A stretch of 64,000 nucleotides of DNA from an uncultured cyanobacterium (GCA_903917565.1 CAIXBB010000005.1:118797-182796), one strand, 5' to 3'. Positions 38,652-47,614 are shown, numbered from the stretch's first letter. A program made the numbers and translations. Notes: a model not told the origin generated them from the sequence alone.

Positions 38652-39388
38652 CCGGCGACGGGCACCCGCTCCAGGGAGAGGGCCGCCAGCAGCTCGGTGA
38701 ACCCCTCACCGGTGCGGGCGGAGACCTCCACGATCCTGGCCTGCGGTGCCACACGGGCCAGGTGGCGGCGGGCCAGGGGAGCATCGAAACCGCAGGCCTC
38801 GGCCAGGTCGCCCTTGCTGATCACCACCACATCAGCGGAGTGGAAGGTGGCCGGGTACTTCAGGGGCTTGTCCTCCCCTTCGGTGACCGACAGCAGCACC
38901 ACCCGCAGGGATTCGCCCAGATCGAAGGCGGCCGGGCAGACCAGGTTGCCGACGTTCTCGATCACCAGCAGCTCCAGGCCGGCCAGGGGATGGCCGAGGT
39001 GGGCCAGGTCGTGGAGGGCCCGATGCACCATCGCCGCCTCCAGGTGGCAGGCCTGGCCGGTGGTGATCTGCAGGGCCGGCACCCCGGCGGCCCGCAGGCG
39101 GCGGGCGTCATTGTCGGTGGCCAGATCCCCCACGATCACCGCCATCGGATGGCGCACCGACGGGGAGGACGGAGCCAGCTCCCGGGCCAGCCTCTCCAGC
39201 AAAGCGGTCTTGCCGGAGCCGGGCGAGGACAACAGGTTGATCACCCGAACCCCCGCTGCGGCGAAATGGTCGCGGTTGGCCGCGGCCTGGGCGTCGTTGT
39301 GCACCAGCAGCCGTTGGCCCACCTCCAGGTGCCGGGGGGGCTCGATGACGGGAGCGACCGGCTGGCCGCAATTGCAGTCGACACACAT
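38648..39388 (-). CDS. hypB: Hydrogenase nickel incorporation GTPase HypB
   Basis: A GTPase of 246 residues that inserts nickel with HypA. The N-terminal CxxCxCG metal motif is CVDCNCG directly after the ATG at 39388; an in-frame ATG 15 codons upstream (39433) is less likely because HypB proteins begin with this motif. The P-loop is [12 protein letters not shown], the switch/metal region is [16 protein letters not shown], and [10 protein letters not shown] is the guanine-specificity motif (NKxD variant SKGD). The His-rich nickel-storage stretch of some HypB proteins is absent. It opens the hypB-F-C-nifJ-DHOD-hypD-E operon. Confidence 0.95.
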   Translation of the reverse strand: MCVDCNCGQPVAPVIEPPRHLEVGQRLLVHNDAQAAANRDHFAAAGVRVINLLSSPGSGKTALLERLARELAPSSPSVRHPMAVIVGDLATDNDARRLRAAGVPALQITTGQACHLEAAMVHRALHDLAHLGHPLAGLELLVIENVGNLVCPAAFDLGESLRVVLLSVTEGEDKPLKYPATFHSADVVVISKGDLAEACGFDAPLARRHLARVAPQARIVEVSARTGEGFTELLAALSLERVPVAG

Positions 39389-39511
39389 CGCAGGATCGAC
39401 CCCAGACAGGAGCGCAGCACGGAAAAGCCCCATCGGGGGCCCGGCTTCACCCGAAGGCTAGGCACGGAGCTCCGACGGGGCCCTGATGGCCAACGGGATC
39501 ATCCAGAGTGA

Positions 39512-40567
39512 TCACCAGAGGCCGCGGATCGGCGCAGGGGCCGGTTCGGGCTGGTAGACCGGCGCTGGGGCCGGTGCGGGCTGGATGATGGGTTCTGGTG
39601 CGGGAGCAGGGGCGGCAGCCACCGGACGGGAGCCGAAGCGGTAGCGGAAACCGATCTTGCCGCCCCAGCTGTTGAAGGAGTCAAACGTCAGGTTTTCGCT
39701 GGAGTAGCCGCCAGCACCCTGATAGACCCCCTCCAGATAGACATCGGAGTTGTAGCTCATGGCATAGGTGACGCCCACCTTGGCCTGCCAGCCGAACAGC
39801 CCCTTGTTGACACTGTTGGTGGGAAAGCCGTTCAAGCTGAAGCTGGGGGTGCTCAGATTGGTGTAACCGATGCCACCACCGATGTAAGGCGTCCAGCGAC
39901 TGTTGTTCTCGAAGTCGTAGTAGACACTGGCGAGCACATCATTCTTATTGATGATGCCGGAGACGTTGTTGGTGAAGGGCACGATGCCGAAGGCACCAAA
40001 GCCGATGGGATTGGCGGCCCCGACGGCGTTGAGGCTTCCACGGCTGTAGCCGTAGGTCAGCTCGGTGCGGATGGCGCCGAAGTCGTAGCCGACGCCCACG
40101 TCACCGGAGAAACCACCGCCCAGATCCAGCTTGGTGGAGTTGTTGTTGCCGAAGTTGTAGAGGAGCGGGGTGAAGAAGGGTGAAACCAGCGTGCCGTTGC
40201 TGTTGACCGTCTGGTCGCTGGGGGTCTGGGCGCCGGCGCCGATGGTGAGGTACCAGCCCTTGGCGGAGAAGGCTTCCTTCACCTCCGGCTGGGGGTAGGT
40301 CTGGGCGATGAGGGTGCCGTTCTGAACGCCGGCCTGAGGATTCAGAGCCGGGACCTGGGCGGCCGAAGCGAGGCTGGGGGCTGCTTCAGCGGGACCCGGG
40401 AGACCGGCGGCAGAGTCCGCCGGAACCAGATCCGTCACTGGCTGAGAGCGTTCGCCGGGAGTTCGGACATCCGCCATGGCGGGACCACCGATGAGAAGGC
40501 CGCCCGTGGCGGCAATGCCCACACCGCGGAGAAATGTCCGTCTAAACGTGCTTGTGAAATTCGTCAT
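39512..40567 (-). CDS. Outer-membrane beta-barrel protein with twin-arginine-like signal
   Basis: A 351-residue protein. An N-terminal FRRTFLRGVGIAATGGLL resembles a Tat signal (RRxFLR), ending near PAMA. A linker to about residue 95 is Pro/Ala-rich, then an opacity-type eight-strand barrel of alternating residues follows (GWYLTIGAGAQTP, LDLGGGFSGDVGVGYDFGA, YGYSRGSLNAVGAA, WGGKIGFRYRFGS), ending in a Pro-Ala tail (PAPAPEPIIQPAPAPAP). Terminal aromatic IRGLW is unusual for a barrel C-terminus. It lies between hypA and hypB on the same strand but has its own AT-rich upstream region, so it is probably a separate unit inserted in the hydrogenase locus. Function is unknown. Confidence 0.82.
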   Translation of the reverse strand: MTNFTSTFRRTFLRGVGIAATGGLLIGGPAMADVRTPGERSQPVTDLVPADSAAGLPGPAEAAPSLASAAQVPALNPQAGVQNGTLIAQTYPQPEVKEAFSAKGWYLTIGAGAQTPSDQTVNSNGTLVSPFFTPLLYNFGNNNSTKLDLGGGFSGDVGVGYDFGAIRTELTYGYSRGSLNAVGAANPIGFGAFGIVPFTNNVSGIINKNDVLASVYYDFENNSRWTPYIGGGIGYTNLSTPSFSLNGFPTNSVNKGLFGWQAKVGVTYAMSYNSDVYLEGVYQGAGGYSSENLTFDSFNSWGGKIGFRYRFGSRPVAAAPAPAPEPIIQPAPAPAPVYQPEPAPAPIRGLW

Positions 40568-40864
40568 GGGGGTGTGTTCCTCTCACTCCTCAATGAATAA
40601 ACCCGCGCCACGGGCAATTTGACAGCTTATGGACAGCAACAGGCCTGGCACAGAGTGGTACAAAAAAAGAAAACTTGCGCAGGATCACTTTGGACTCCAG
40701 GAAGGGATCTCAATCTTTTCTTAAGCGTATGATTATTTGAATGTGCCCATGGCTTGGAGGGTTTAGCGGCCTCCGTTTCGCCCAAGTGTCGCCCCGGCCT
40801 GCGACGCCGCGATCCAGGTGGCCTACTGAGGCGCTGGTGCCGGAACAACCGCCCGGGCCCCGGC
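40568..40864. other. Non-coding region between hypA and the beta-barrel gene
   Basis: About 300 bases without a convincing gene. The half next to the beta-barrel gene is AT-rich and carries a purine-rich ribosome site (GAGGAGTGAGAGG in the minus strand, about 10 bases from the ATG) and a T-run on the minus strand near 40660-40675 that might end the hox-hypA transcript; no strong hairpin precedes it. A minus-strand open frame here is short, arginine-rich and not protein-like. Confidence 0.5.
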
Positions 40865-41206
40865 TCAGCCGAGTTCCAGGGAGGCCAGCTGCAGTTCCCG
40901 GCCCCGCAACAGCTCCCGGCTGATACGGCCGCAGAGCGGGCAATCGCAACAGCCATCACGCGCCGCAAAGGGCTGCCCGCAGGCGGCACAGAAACACTCG
41001 GCGGGCACCGCTTCGATCTCCAGCCTGGAGCCGTCGGCGATCGTGTTCGCCATCACCACCGCGTGGGCGAAGCGCAGGGCCTCGATCTCCACCCCGGCCA
41101 GAGCGCCCACCCGCAGGGTGATGGCCGCAATGCGACCGGCGCCATGCAGGGCGGCCTGCTCCAGGGCCAGCTCCCGCACCGCGTCCATCAGGCTCAGCTC
41201 ATGCAC
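40865..41206 (-). CDS. hypA: Hydrogenase nickel incorporation protein HypA
   Basis: A 113-residue nickel chaperone that acts with HypB. The GTG start gives the diagnostic [10 protein letters not shown] with the nickel-binding His2. The zinc-finger pairs are CFCAACGQPF and CPLCG; the intervening segment contains extra cysteines (DGCCDC). It overlaps the hoxW 3' end by eight bases and is the last gene of the hoxF-U-Y-H-W-hypA run. Confidence 0.95.
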   Translation of the reverse strand: MHELSLMDAVRELALEQAALHGAGRIAAITLRVGALAGVEIEALRFAHAVVMANTIADGSRLEIEAVPAECFCAACGQPFAARDGCCDCPLCGRISRELLRGRELQLASLELG

Positions 41207-41642
41207 CTTCAGGCACCGCCCCCTGCAGCCAGCCGTGCAGCAACCGGCGCGCTTCCGGCAACTGGCGCCGCAGCCCCGGGGAGAAGCGATCTCCCCAGGA
41301 GAAGTCGAAGGCAGGAACCAGCAGCTCATGGGCCGGCACGCAGCGATCGAACAGCTGTTCGGCCAGGGCCAGCAGCCTGGCGGGATCCACCCGGTGGGTG
41401 TCCCGCTCCCAGTCGCCAGCGGCCGCCAGGGGCCGCAGCAGGGAGCCACTCTGGGGCGGCGCCAGCCAGGCGTCGACGATGAGCAGCCGATCGGCCGCCG
41501 CCACCGCCTCTGCCAGTTCCGGCGTGAGCTGGTGGCACTGCAGGCCCAGACCCTCCACCAGGTGCCAGCCCACCCCGTCATCCCCCCTCAGGGGGTTGCC
41601 GATGCCGATCAGCAGCGCGCCCCCGACGCCGGCGCCGTTCAT
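41199..41642 (-). CDS. hoxW: HoxW hydrogenase maturation endopeptidase
   Basis: A 147-residue HyaD/HybD-type protease that removes the C-terminal peptide of the HoxH precursor after nickel insertion. Metal/nickel-sensing acids are in [14 protein letters not shown] and LIVDAWLAP, with the third ligand in VPAHELLV. Its ATG overlaps the hoxH stop (ATGA), placing the protease directly downstream of its substrate gene. Both the position and the motif support HoxW over other hydrogenase proteases. Confidence 0.93.
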   Translation of the reverse strand: MNGAGVGGALLIGIGNPLRGDDGVGWHLVEGLGLQCHQLTPELAEAVAAADRLLIVDAWLAPPQSGSLLRPLAAAGDWERDTHRVDPARLLALAEQLFDRCVPAHELLVPAFDFSWGDRFSPGLRRQLPEARRLLHGWLQGAVPEGA

Positions 41643-43081
41643 CCCCGCAGGCGTTCGGCCAGCACCGTTCCATCGGCGGCCAGCAGTTGCAGCAGCAGCG
41701 GCATCTGGCCGGCGGCATGGGTGGAGCAGGACAGGCAGGGGTCAAAGCAGCGGATTCCCGCCTCCACCCGGTTAAGCATCGCCTCGGGGATCTCCGCGCC
41801 GGCGGGCACCGGATCGGGGATGTACTCCCGGGCGATCTGGTGCGCGGTGCGGTTCATCGCCAGGTTGTTCTGACCGGTGGCGATGATCAGGTTCACGCCG
41901 GTGAGCAGGCCATCATCATCCACCCGGTAGTGGTGGAAGAGGGTACCCCGGGGCGCCTCGCTCACCCCCACCGCCTCATTGCGGTTGAGGGAAGCCCGCA
42001 GACGGATGCGGCCGTGCATCAGGTCGGGGTCGCGCACCAGGGCCTCGATCGCCTCGAGGCAGGCCACAATCTCGACCAGCCGCGCATGGTGATAGGCAAA
42101 GCTGGAGGTGGCCGGATGGCCACTGCGCTGGCGCAGCTCAATCAGCTCCCGGTCGGCCCAGGGGGTGCCGATGCTGTCGCAGACGTTGAGCCGGGCCAGG
42201 GGGCCCACCCGGTAGATCCCCTCCGGGTAGCCCAGCGGTTTGTAGTAGGGGAACTTGAGGTAGCTCCAGGGTTCCACCGCCTCGCCGAGGAAATCGGCGT
42301 AGTCATCCTCACTGAGCTGGTCGGCGATGATCGCTCCGGTGGCATCCCGGAAACGGATGCCGCCCTCGATGTGCTCCCAGAGCCCCTGCGGCGTGACCAG
42401 TCCCATGAACAGGCTGGGGAAGTCGCCGAAGATCCGCTGCTCCTTCTCCAGGGGACCATCGAGCAGCTTCTTGTAGAGCTCCAGCGCCAGGGTGACGGTG
42501 GCGCGGGCTTCCGGCAGGCGGTCCAGGATCCAGTCCTTGGCCTCCTGGCTCAGGGGGTGGCGCACACCCCCGGGCACCGCCCAGGCGGAGTGGATCCTGC
42601 GGCCGCCCAGCAGCTCCAGGATCTGCTGGCCGAACTGGCGCAGGCGGATGCCGGCCCGGGCCAGGTCGGGGTCGGCGGCCATCAGGCCGAAGACGTTGCG
42701 TTTGGCCGGATCGCTCTCCCAGCCCAGCAGGAAATCGGGGCTGCTGAGGTGAAAGAACGAGAGCGCGTGGGACTGGGTGAGCTGGGCCAGGTTGAGCAGG
42801 CGTCGCAGCTTGTCGGCCGCCGGAGGGATCGAAAGGGCCAGCAGCTTGTCGCCCGTCTTGGCGGCCGCCAGCAGGTGGCTCACCGGGCAGATGCCGCAGA
42901 TGCGGGCCGTGATTCCGGCCATCTCGGTGAAGGGCCGGCCCTCGCAGAATTTTTCGAAGCCCCGATACTCCACCACGTGGAAGCGGGTGTCGGTGAGGTG
43001 GCCGGCCTCATCGAGGTGGAGGGTGATCTTGGCGTGCCCCTCGATGCGGGTCACCGGATCGATGATGACGGTGCGGGTCAT
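41639..43081 (-). CDS. hoxH: Bidirectional [NiFe] hydrogenase large subunit HoxH
   Basis: A 480-residue catalytic subunit that carries the NiFe(CN)2CO site and makes or oxidises H2. The four nickel-ligand cysteines are in [10 protein letters not shown] (N-terminal) and DPCLSCSTH (C-terminal). The latter is followed by a peptide of about 25 residues starting AAGQMPLLL that HoxW should remove. The start [18 protein letters not shown] is canonical. It follows hoxY by ten bases. No truncation or missing ligand is seen. Confidence 0.97.
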   Translation of the reverse strand: MTRTVIIDPVTRIEGHAKITLHLDEAGHLTDTRFHVVEYRGFEKFCEGRPFTEMAGITARICGICPVSHLLAAAKTGDKLLALSIPPAADKLRRLLNLAQLTQSHALSFFHLSSPDFLLGWESDPAKRNVFGLMAADPDLARAGIRLRQFGQQILELLGGRRIHSAWAVPGGVRHPLSQEAKDWILDRLPEARATVTLALELYKKLLDGPLEKEQRIFGDFPSLFMGLVTPQGLWEHIEGGIRFRDATGAIIADQLSEDDYADFLGEAVEPWSYLKFPYYKPLGYPEGIYRVGPLARLNVCDSIGTPWADRELIELRQRSGHPATSSFAYHHARLVEIVACLEAIEALVRDPDLMHGRIRLRASLNRNEAVGVSEAPRGTLFHHYRVDDDGLLTGVNLIIATGQNNLAMNRTAHQIAREYIPDPVPAGAEIPEAMLNRVEAGIRCFDPCLSCSTHAAGQMPLLLQLLAADGTVLAERLRG

Positions 43082-43091
43082 GGTGAGCTCC

Positions 43092-43670
43092 TCATCCGAA
43101 GCGCAGCATGGCGGCCCCTTCCATCGTCGGCCGCTCCCCGGCCAGCAGGGGCGTGATCGCCTCCCGGATGCGCTCGGCGGACGGGGGGCAGCCCGGGAGG
43201 TAGAGATCCACCGGGATCACCTCATGTAGGGGCAGCACCTTGGGCAGCAGTTCGGGAACGATGCCGGGGGCGAAGGGCAGCTGGCCGGTGGCGTCGGCCA
43301 GCTCCAGATAACCGCGCTCCAGCACGGCCCTGGCGCTGTCGTGGCCGCCATCGAGCAGGTTGCGCAGGCCGGGCACGTTGGCCGTCACGGCGCAGTCGCC
43401 GAAGGAGATCACCAGACCCGTGCGCTCGCGCACCTGCAGGGCCAATTCCAGGTTGTCGACGTTCGCCACCGCCCCCTCCACCAGAGCGATGTCGACGTTC
43501 TCGGGGTAGATCTTGGCGTCGGTGCCGACCGGCGAGAAGACCACATCCACCTTCTCGGCCAGATCGAAGAGGAACTCGTCGAGATCCAGGAACGACATGT
43601 GGCAGCCGGAGCAGCCCGCCAGCCAGACGGTGGCGAGGCGGAGCTTGGCGGCGGGCGGGGAGGGGGTCAT
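43092..43670 (-). CDS. hoxY: Bidirectional [NiFe] hydrogenase small subunit HoxY
   Basis: A 192-residue small subunit with the proximal [4Fe-4S] cluster. Cluster ligands are in [26 protein letters not shown] and [16 protein letters not shown]. It pairs with HoxH and passes electrons toward HoxU/HoxF. The frame is open about 47 codons 5' of the ATG into the hoxU end, but ATG 43670 gives the standard N-terminus and a gap of 11 bases after hoxU. Confidence 0.96.
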   Translation of the reverse strand: MTPSPPAAKLRLATVWLAGCSGCHMSFLDLDEFLFDLAEKVDVVFSPVGTDAKIYPENVDIALVEGAVANVDNLELALQVRERTGLVISFGDCAVTANVPGLRNLLDGGHDSARAVLERGYLELADATGQLPFAPGIVPELLPKVLPLHEVIPVDLYLPGCPPSAERIREAITPLLAGERPTMEGAAMLRFG

Positions 43671-43681
43671 GGCGTGGGGGA

Positions 43682-44401
43682 TCACTGGTTGTGCCAGCGG
43701 TGCTGCTCGCGGGCGGTGCGCAGCAAGGCGGGCAGGGTGGTGTTGGGCTGTTTCTCGGCGGTGGTGTCGGTGTTGCGGAACAGGGCGCCGGTGGGACACA
43801 CCTCCACGCACTTGCCGCAGGAGGTGCAGGCCTGCACCTGGCCCCAGGGCTCATCGAGGCCAGCGACGATGTGGCACTGGCCGCCGCGGCTGCCGATGTC
43901 CCACACATGGGCCCCCTCGATCTCGTCGCACACCCGCACGCAGCGGGTGCAGAGGATGCAGCGGTTGTGGTCAAGGCTGAACTGGGGGTGGGAGGCGTCC
44001 ACCGACCGCTGGGGGTACTGGTAGGGAAAGCGGGAGTGGTCCATGCCCACGGTGACGGCCATGTCCTGCAGCTCGCAGTGGGTGTTGGCCACACACACCG
44101 CGCACACGTGGTTGCCCTCGGCGAAGAACAGCTCCACCGTCATGCGCCGGTACTCCCGCAGCCGGGGCGTGTGGGTGTGCACCACCATCCCCTCGGCGGC
44201 CTGGGTGCTGCAGGCGGTCAGCAGCTTGCCGGACCCCTCCACCTCCACCAGGCACAGCCGGCAGGCCGCCACCGGGGAGAGGCCTTCGAGGTGGCAGAGG
44301 GTGGGAACGCCGGCCTCGGCGGCCCGGGTGGCCTCCAGCAGGCTCGCCCCCGCCGGCACCGCCACGTCCTGTCCGTTGACCGTGAGGGTGACGACGCTCA
44401 T
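43682..44401 (-). CDS. hoxU: Diaphorase iron-sulfur subunit HoxU
   Basis: A 239-residue electron-transfer subunit related to the N-terminal part of complex I NuoG. It has a plant-type [2Fe-2S] motif ([15 protein letters not shown], then CST), a His/Cys3 cluster region ([12 protein letters not shown]) and two ferredoxin-type [4Fe-4S] motifs ([13 protein letters not shown] and [12 protein letters not shown]). The ATG overlaps the hoxF stop. It links the FMN/NAD site of HoxF to the hydrogenase dimer HoxYH. Confidence 0.97.
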   Translation of the reverse strand: MSVVTLTVNGQDVAVPAGASLLEATRAAEAGVPTLCHLEGLSPVAACRLCLVEVEGSGKLLTACSTQAAEGMVVHTHTPRLREYRRMTVELFFAEGNHVCAVCVANTHCELQDMAVTVGMDHSRFPYQYPQRSVDASHPQFSLDHNRCILCTRCVRVCDEIEGAHVWDIGSRGGQCHIVAGLDEPWGQVQACTSCGKCVEVCPTGALFRNTDTTAEKQPNTTLPALLRTAREQHRWHNQ

Positions 44402-45999
44402 CGCTCCACCCCCCCGGCGGCGACGCAGGTCGCCGGCTCCCGGCAGGCGGCCTCGTATTCGTGGCGAAACCAGCGCAGGGTGCTTAGCACCGGATTGGGG
44501 GCCGACTGGCCCAGCCCGCAGAGGCTGGTGACCTTGACCATCTGGCAGAGGGCATCGAGGCGCTCCAGGTCGGCCGGGGTGGCCCGACGCTCCACGAAGC
44601 GATCGAGGAGCTGGGCCAGCTGCACGGTGCCGGCACGGCAGGGCACGCACTTGCCGCAGCTCTCGTTGACACTGAAACCCATGAAGTGACGCGCCACCTC
44701 GGGCATGGAGGTGGCACCCCCCATCACCACCATGCCGCCGGAGCCCATCATCGAACCGAGCTCCAGCAGGCTTTCGTAGTCGACGGGGGTGTCGAGCCGC
44801 TCCGCCGGGATGCAGCCACCTGAGGGGCCCCCCGTCTGGACCGCCTTGATCGGCGAGCCATCGGGCACCCCGCCACCGATCACCTCCACCACCGTGCGCA
44901 GGGGCGTGCCCATCGGCACCTCCACCAGCCCGGTGTTGACCACCGCTCCGGACAGGGCGAAGACCTTGGTGCCCTTGCTGTGCTCGGTGCCGATCGCGGC
45001 GTACCAGTCGCCCCCCTGGCGCAGGATCGCCGGCACGGCGGTGAAGGTTTCGACGTTATTGATCAAGGTGGGCGCCCCCCAGAGACCGGACTGGGCCGGG
45101 AAGGGGGGCCGGGGCTGGGGCATGCCGCGCTGGCCCTGGATCGAGCGCAGCAGGGCCGTCTCCTCGCCGCAGACATAGGCACCGGCGCCCACCCGCACCT
45201 CCAGCCGCAGGTTGAAGGTGGTGCCGTCGATGTGGTTGCCCAGCAGGTGCCGGCTGCGGGCCTGCTGCAGGGCCAGCCGCAGCCGTTCGATCGCCAGGGG
45301 GTACTCCGCCCGTACATAAACGAACCCCCGCTCGGCACCGACGGCGTAGGCGGCGATCGCCATCCCCTCGATCAGCCGGTGCGGGTCGCTCTCAAGCACA
45401 CTGCGGTCCATGAAGGCACCGGGATCACCTTCATCGGCGTTGCAGACCACATAGCGGGGACCAGGGGGCTGGAGGGCCACCGTGTCCCACTTCAGGCCCG
45501 TTGGGTAGCCGGCGCCACCGCGACCCCGCAGGCCGCTGCGACGCACCTCATCGCGCACCTGCTCGGGGGTGAGCTCCTGCAGGACGCGGTGCAACTGGGC
45601 GTAGGTGCCGAACGCGAGGGCGTCGTCGATGGATTCGGGATTCACATGCCCGCAACCCTCAAGCACCACGGGCTGCTGCAGGGCGAAGAAGGGATCCTCC
45701 AGATCGAGGCGATGGGCCGCCAGGGCGTCACCGCTGCCGGAGCTGATGCCGGCGGCGATCAGGGCGCCGGCGTGCTCCGCGGCCACACCCCCGAAGAGTT
45801 GGGTGGGGCCGGGCCCGTCGCAGGCCACCAGGGGGCCGCTGCCGCAGAGGCGCAGGCAGCCCACCGGTTTGATCGTCAGGGCGGCGGGATCGAGGCCGGC
45901 GGCATCCCGGGCGCCCTCAAGGGCGGTGCGCAGGGCCTGGCCACCGGCGGAGCGGCAACCGCTGGCGTCACAGCAGCGCAGCTGCGGGGGGACGGGCAT
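44398..45999 (-). CDS. hoxF: NAD(P)H-linked diaphorase subunit HoxF
   Basis: A 533-residue subunit homologous to complex I NuoF. It has an N-terminal thioredoxin-like [2Fe-2S] domain (LRCCDASGCRSAGG, VGCLRLCGSGP), the NAD/FMN site (GRGGAGYPTGLKW near residue 155; NADEGDPGAF), and the C-terminal [4Fe-4S] motif ESCGKCVPCRAGT with the distant CGLGQSAPNP. It exchanges electrons with NAD(P)H or ferredoxin/flavodoxin. It is the first gene of the hoxF-U-Y-H block; hoxE lies about 0.8 kb upstream across a gene scar. Confidence 0.97.
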   Translation of the reverse strand: MPVPPQLRCCDASGCRSAGGQALRTALEGARDAAGLDPAALTIKPVGCLRLCGSGPLVACDGPGPTQLFGGVAAEHAGALIAAGISSGSGDALAAHRLDLEDPFFALQQPVVLEGCGHVNPESIDDALAFGTYAQLHRVLQELTPEQVRDEVRRSGLRGRGGAGYPTGLKWDTVALQPPGPRYVVCNADEGDPGAFMDRSVLESDPHRLIEGMAIAAYAVGAERGFVYVRAEYPLAIERLRLALQQARSRHLLGNHIDGTTFNLRLEVRVGAGAYVCGEETALLRSIQGQRGMPQPRPPFPAQSGLWGAPTLINNVETFTAVPAILRQGGDWYAAIGTEHSKGTKVFALSGAVVNTGLVEVPMGTPLRTVVEVIGGGVPDGSPIKAVQTGGPSGGCIPAERLDTPVDYESLLELGSMMGSGGMVVMGGATSMPEVARHFMGFSVNESCGKCVPCRAGTVQLAQLLDRFVERRATPADLERLDALCQMVKVTSLCGLGQSAPNPVLSTLRWFRHEYEAACREPATCVAAGGVER

Positions 46000-46053
46000 G
46001 GGGAACCAGAGGTGCCTGTTGCTTTGTTAGCCAGGAAATCGCCGGGGCGCCGC

Positions 46054-46516
46054 TCACCTTCCTGGGGCCAGCTCCAGGGCGATGCGGTCCACCGTGGCCG
46101 GCAGGGGGGTGTTGGCCGGAATCACGCCATTGGCATACAGCACCTGACGGATGTTCTCCAGGAGCGGGGGCGGGTGTTCTGAAGCGGGTCCAGCCGCTCG
46201 TACTGCTCCTGGGGCCCGGAGAAGCGGATGCCATCCCAGAAGGAAGGCTGCGCAGCGGAATCAAGACCCAGAGAGGGCGCCATCTCCTGGCGCGCCGCCG
46301 CCGGACGGCGGCTCTCCTCCTCCCGAACCGCCTGCCAGCCCTGAAGGAGTCCCACCACCGCATCGGGGTGGAGGGGTGCAGACCCTCCACCCCGATGCGG
46401 GCCAGCAGTTGATCGGCGCGGCGGGATTCATCAATGACGTCAATGATGACCGGACACCGGTCTGGGGCCAATCCGCAGACGCTGACGACATCGATCGAGG
46501 TGTTGGCCACCTCCAT
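46054..46516 (-). pseudogene. Frameshifted remnant of an ABC transporter substrate-binding protein (NMT1/SsuA-like)
   Basis: Three pieces in three different frames on the minus strand read as parts of one periplasmic binding protein: 46516 to about 46380 (VVSVCGLAPDRCPVIIDVID, RADQLLARIGVEGL), about 46370-46160 (VVGLLQGWQAVREEESRRPA, SLGLDSAAQPSFWDGIRF) and about 46160-46054 (LLENIRQVLYANGVIPANT, ending at a TGA). The order matches nitrate/sulfonate/taurine-type binding proteins (helix with a dispensable ligand, then C-terminal lobe) but the signal peptide, first lobe and much of the middle are gone. At least two frameshifts make it non-functional. The family call is by reading the pattern and is moderate. 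Confidence 0.6.
46358..46400. repeat. Perfect 18-bp inverted repeat with 7-base loop
   Basis: The arm at 46358-46375 (CCGCATCGGGGTGGAGGG) is the exact reverse complement of 46383-46400, separated by GTGCAGA. It is GC-rich and would form a very stable hairpin. No T-run follows, so it is not a standard intrinsic terminator. It lies at the junction between the first and second frames of the pseudogene, where protein sequence is missing. Confidence 0.9.
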
Positions 46517-46559
46517 GGAAGGACGGCGGCCGATCAAAAGCTTTCACGGACGTCAGAAA

Positions 46560-46823
46560 GGAGACGTCGTCCTGCAGCAATTGATCGCCGATGGGAAGCC
46601 CCTGCCCCATGCCAAGGACGAACTGTTCCGCATCGGAGGGAGTGAATTCCTGCTGCCTCTCAGGGACCATCGCCTCGATTCGGCCCGCAGCAGGCTGGAG
46701 ATGAGCGCGGGGATGAGCCTTCTGGGTGCCTCCGATACCACCGGAGAGGCGATGCTCTCCCGGGTGGTGCTGGCCCTGAACCACCCCGGCGACCTGGGGG
46801 GCCATCAGGTGATGGTGCGCTGA
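46560..46823 (+). pseudogene. Truncated GGDEF-domain fragment
   Basis: On the plus strand about 87 residues read as the C-terminal half of a diguanylate-cyclase GGDEF domain: KDELFRIGGSEFLLPLRD, where GGSEF (46635-46649) replaces GGDEF, then LEMSAGMSLLGASDTTGEAM and VVLALNHPGDLGGHQVMVR in the place of the usual TVSIGV...RADxALYxAK..GRN end. The metal-binding first half (DxDxFKxxND) and any sensor domain are absent, and Asp to Ser in the signature removes a catalytic residue. Codon usage is still coding-like, so the loss is recent. The 3' end overlaps the end of hoxE by 19 bases. Confidence 0.6.
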
Positions 46824-47308
46824 GGCAGGCCGCTGGCCTCCAGGCGAGCGGCCAGCGCCTCGGGCTGGTCGACGGGCAGCCGCGTCACCAGTTCCCCGTC
46901 CACCACCAGCACCGGCGCCTGACCGCAAGCGCCCAGGCAGCTGACGTGCTGGAGGGCCCAGACGCCATCGCCCGCCGGATCGTCGAGGCGCACCCCCAGC
47001 CGCTGCTCGATGGCCGCCGCCACCTGAGCGCCCCCCTTCACGTAGCAGGCGGTGCCGAGGCACACGGCGCAGCGGTGTGCGGTGGGGGGCTCAAGCCGGA
47101 AGAGGTGATAGAAGCTGGCCACGCCATGGACGCGGCTCAACGGCAGCCCCATCCCGGTGGCCACATCCCGCAGGGACTCCGGCGCCAGATAGCCGTGGAG
47201 CTCCTGGACCTGGTGCAGCACCTCGATGAGCGCGTCGGCACGGGCCCCATGGCGACGGATCACCTGGGCGATGCGCGGGTCGGTGCTGGCCGGGGCCGAG
47301 GTGCTCAT
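46805..47308 (-). CDS. hoxE: Bidirectional hydrogenase subunit HoxE
   Basis: A 167-residue thioredoxin-like [2Fe-2S] protein related to complex I NuoE. Cluster ligands are in CAVCLGTACYVKGG and HVSCLGACGQAP; the N-terminal helical region includes LHQVQELHGYLAPESL. It bridges HoxF to other electron carriers or the membrane. A ribosome site (AAGGGAAGG, minus strand) precedes the ATG 47308. Unlike the arrangement in Synechocystis, it is not contiguous with hoxF. Confidence 0.96.
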   Translation of the reverse strand: MSTSAPASTDPRIAQVIRRHGARADALIEVLHQVQELHGYLAPESLRDVATGMGLPLSRVHGVASFYHLFRLEPPTAHRCAVCLGTACYVKGGAQVAAAIEQRLGVRLDDPAGDGVWALQHVSCLGACGQAPVLVVDGELVTRLPVDQPEALAARLEASGLPQRTIT

Positions 47309-47614
47309 GCCGATGGTCTGCCACCTTCCCTTGCTAGCCACAGCCGGGGCCACGGTCAGCATCAGCAAGCCGCTGCGAGAATGCAGCGGGACGCCTGCAG
47401 GCCCGATGAAAGCAAATCCGTATATTCTATCTGATGTTGGCACTTACAGCATGACCCCCTGGTTACTGGCCCAGATACCGGCCACCTTGTTGAGTTTTGT
47501 TCTGCTGTTCACCTCCTCAGCCCTGGCCTGTGAAAAGCACATCAACGGCCACCAGAACAGCTCCGACACCAACGCTGAAGGTTACAGAAAATAACCGCAT
47601 TCTCCGCCAATGCG
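47309..47614. promoter_or_regulatory. Divergent upstream region of hoxE and the PAS-GGDEF gene
   Basis: About 300 bases, AT-rich in the middle (47405-47450), separating hoxE (minus) from the sensor gene (plus). A 7-bp inverted repeat CCGCTGC/GCAGCGG with loop GAGAAT lies at 47370-47389, roughly 65-80 bases upstream of the hoxE ATG, and might be an operator or leader hairpin. A weak minus-strand -10-like TAGAAT lies near 47428. In Synechocystis LexA and cyAbrB proteins act on hoxE; no clear LexA box was recognised here. The plus-strand micro-ORF is listed separately. Confidence 0.4.
47451..47594 (+). CDS. Small ORF with hydrophobic N-terminus, possible secreted peptide
   Basis: A 47-residue frame, MTPWLLAQIPATLLSFVLL, then ending SALACEKHINGHQNSSDTN and a short basic tail. 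The N-terminal hydrophobic stretch followed by SALAC looks like a signal peptide with a near-lipobox, and the rest is small and hydrophilic. ATG 47406 would add 15 residues. It lies just before the PAS-GGDEF gene and opposite hoxE. There is no known homologue that I recognise, and the frame could be chance. Confidence 0.3.
   Translation: MTPWLLAQIPATLLSFVLLFTSSALACEKHINGHQNSSDTNAEGYRK

Noticed and set aside
40627..40989. Minus-strand frame over the AT-rich gap upstream of the beta-barrel gene
   Set aside because: Composition is Arg/Pro-rich in the first half and non-protein-like in the rest, and it overlaps the end of hypA in another frame.
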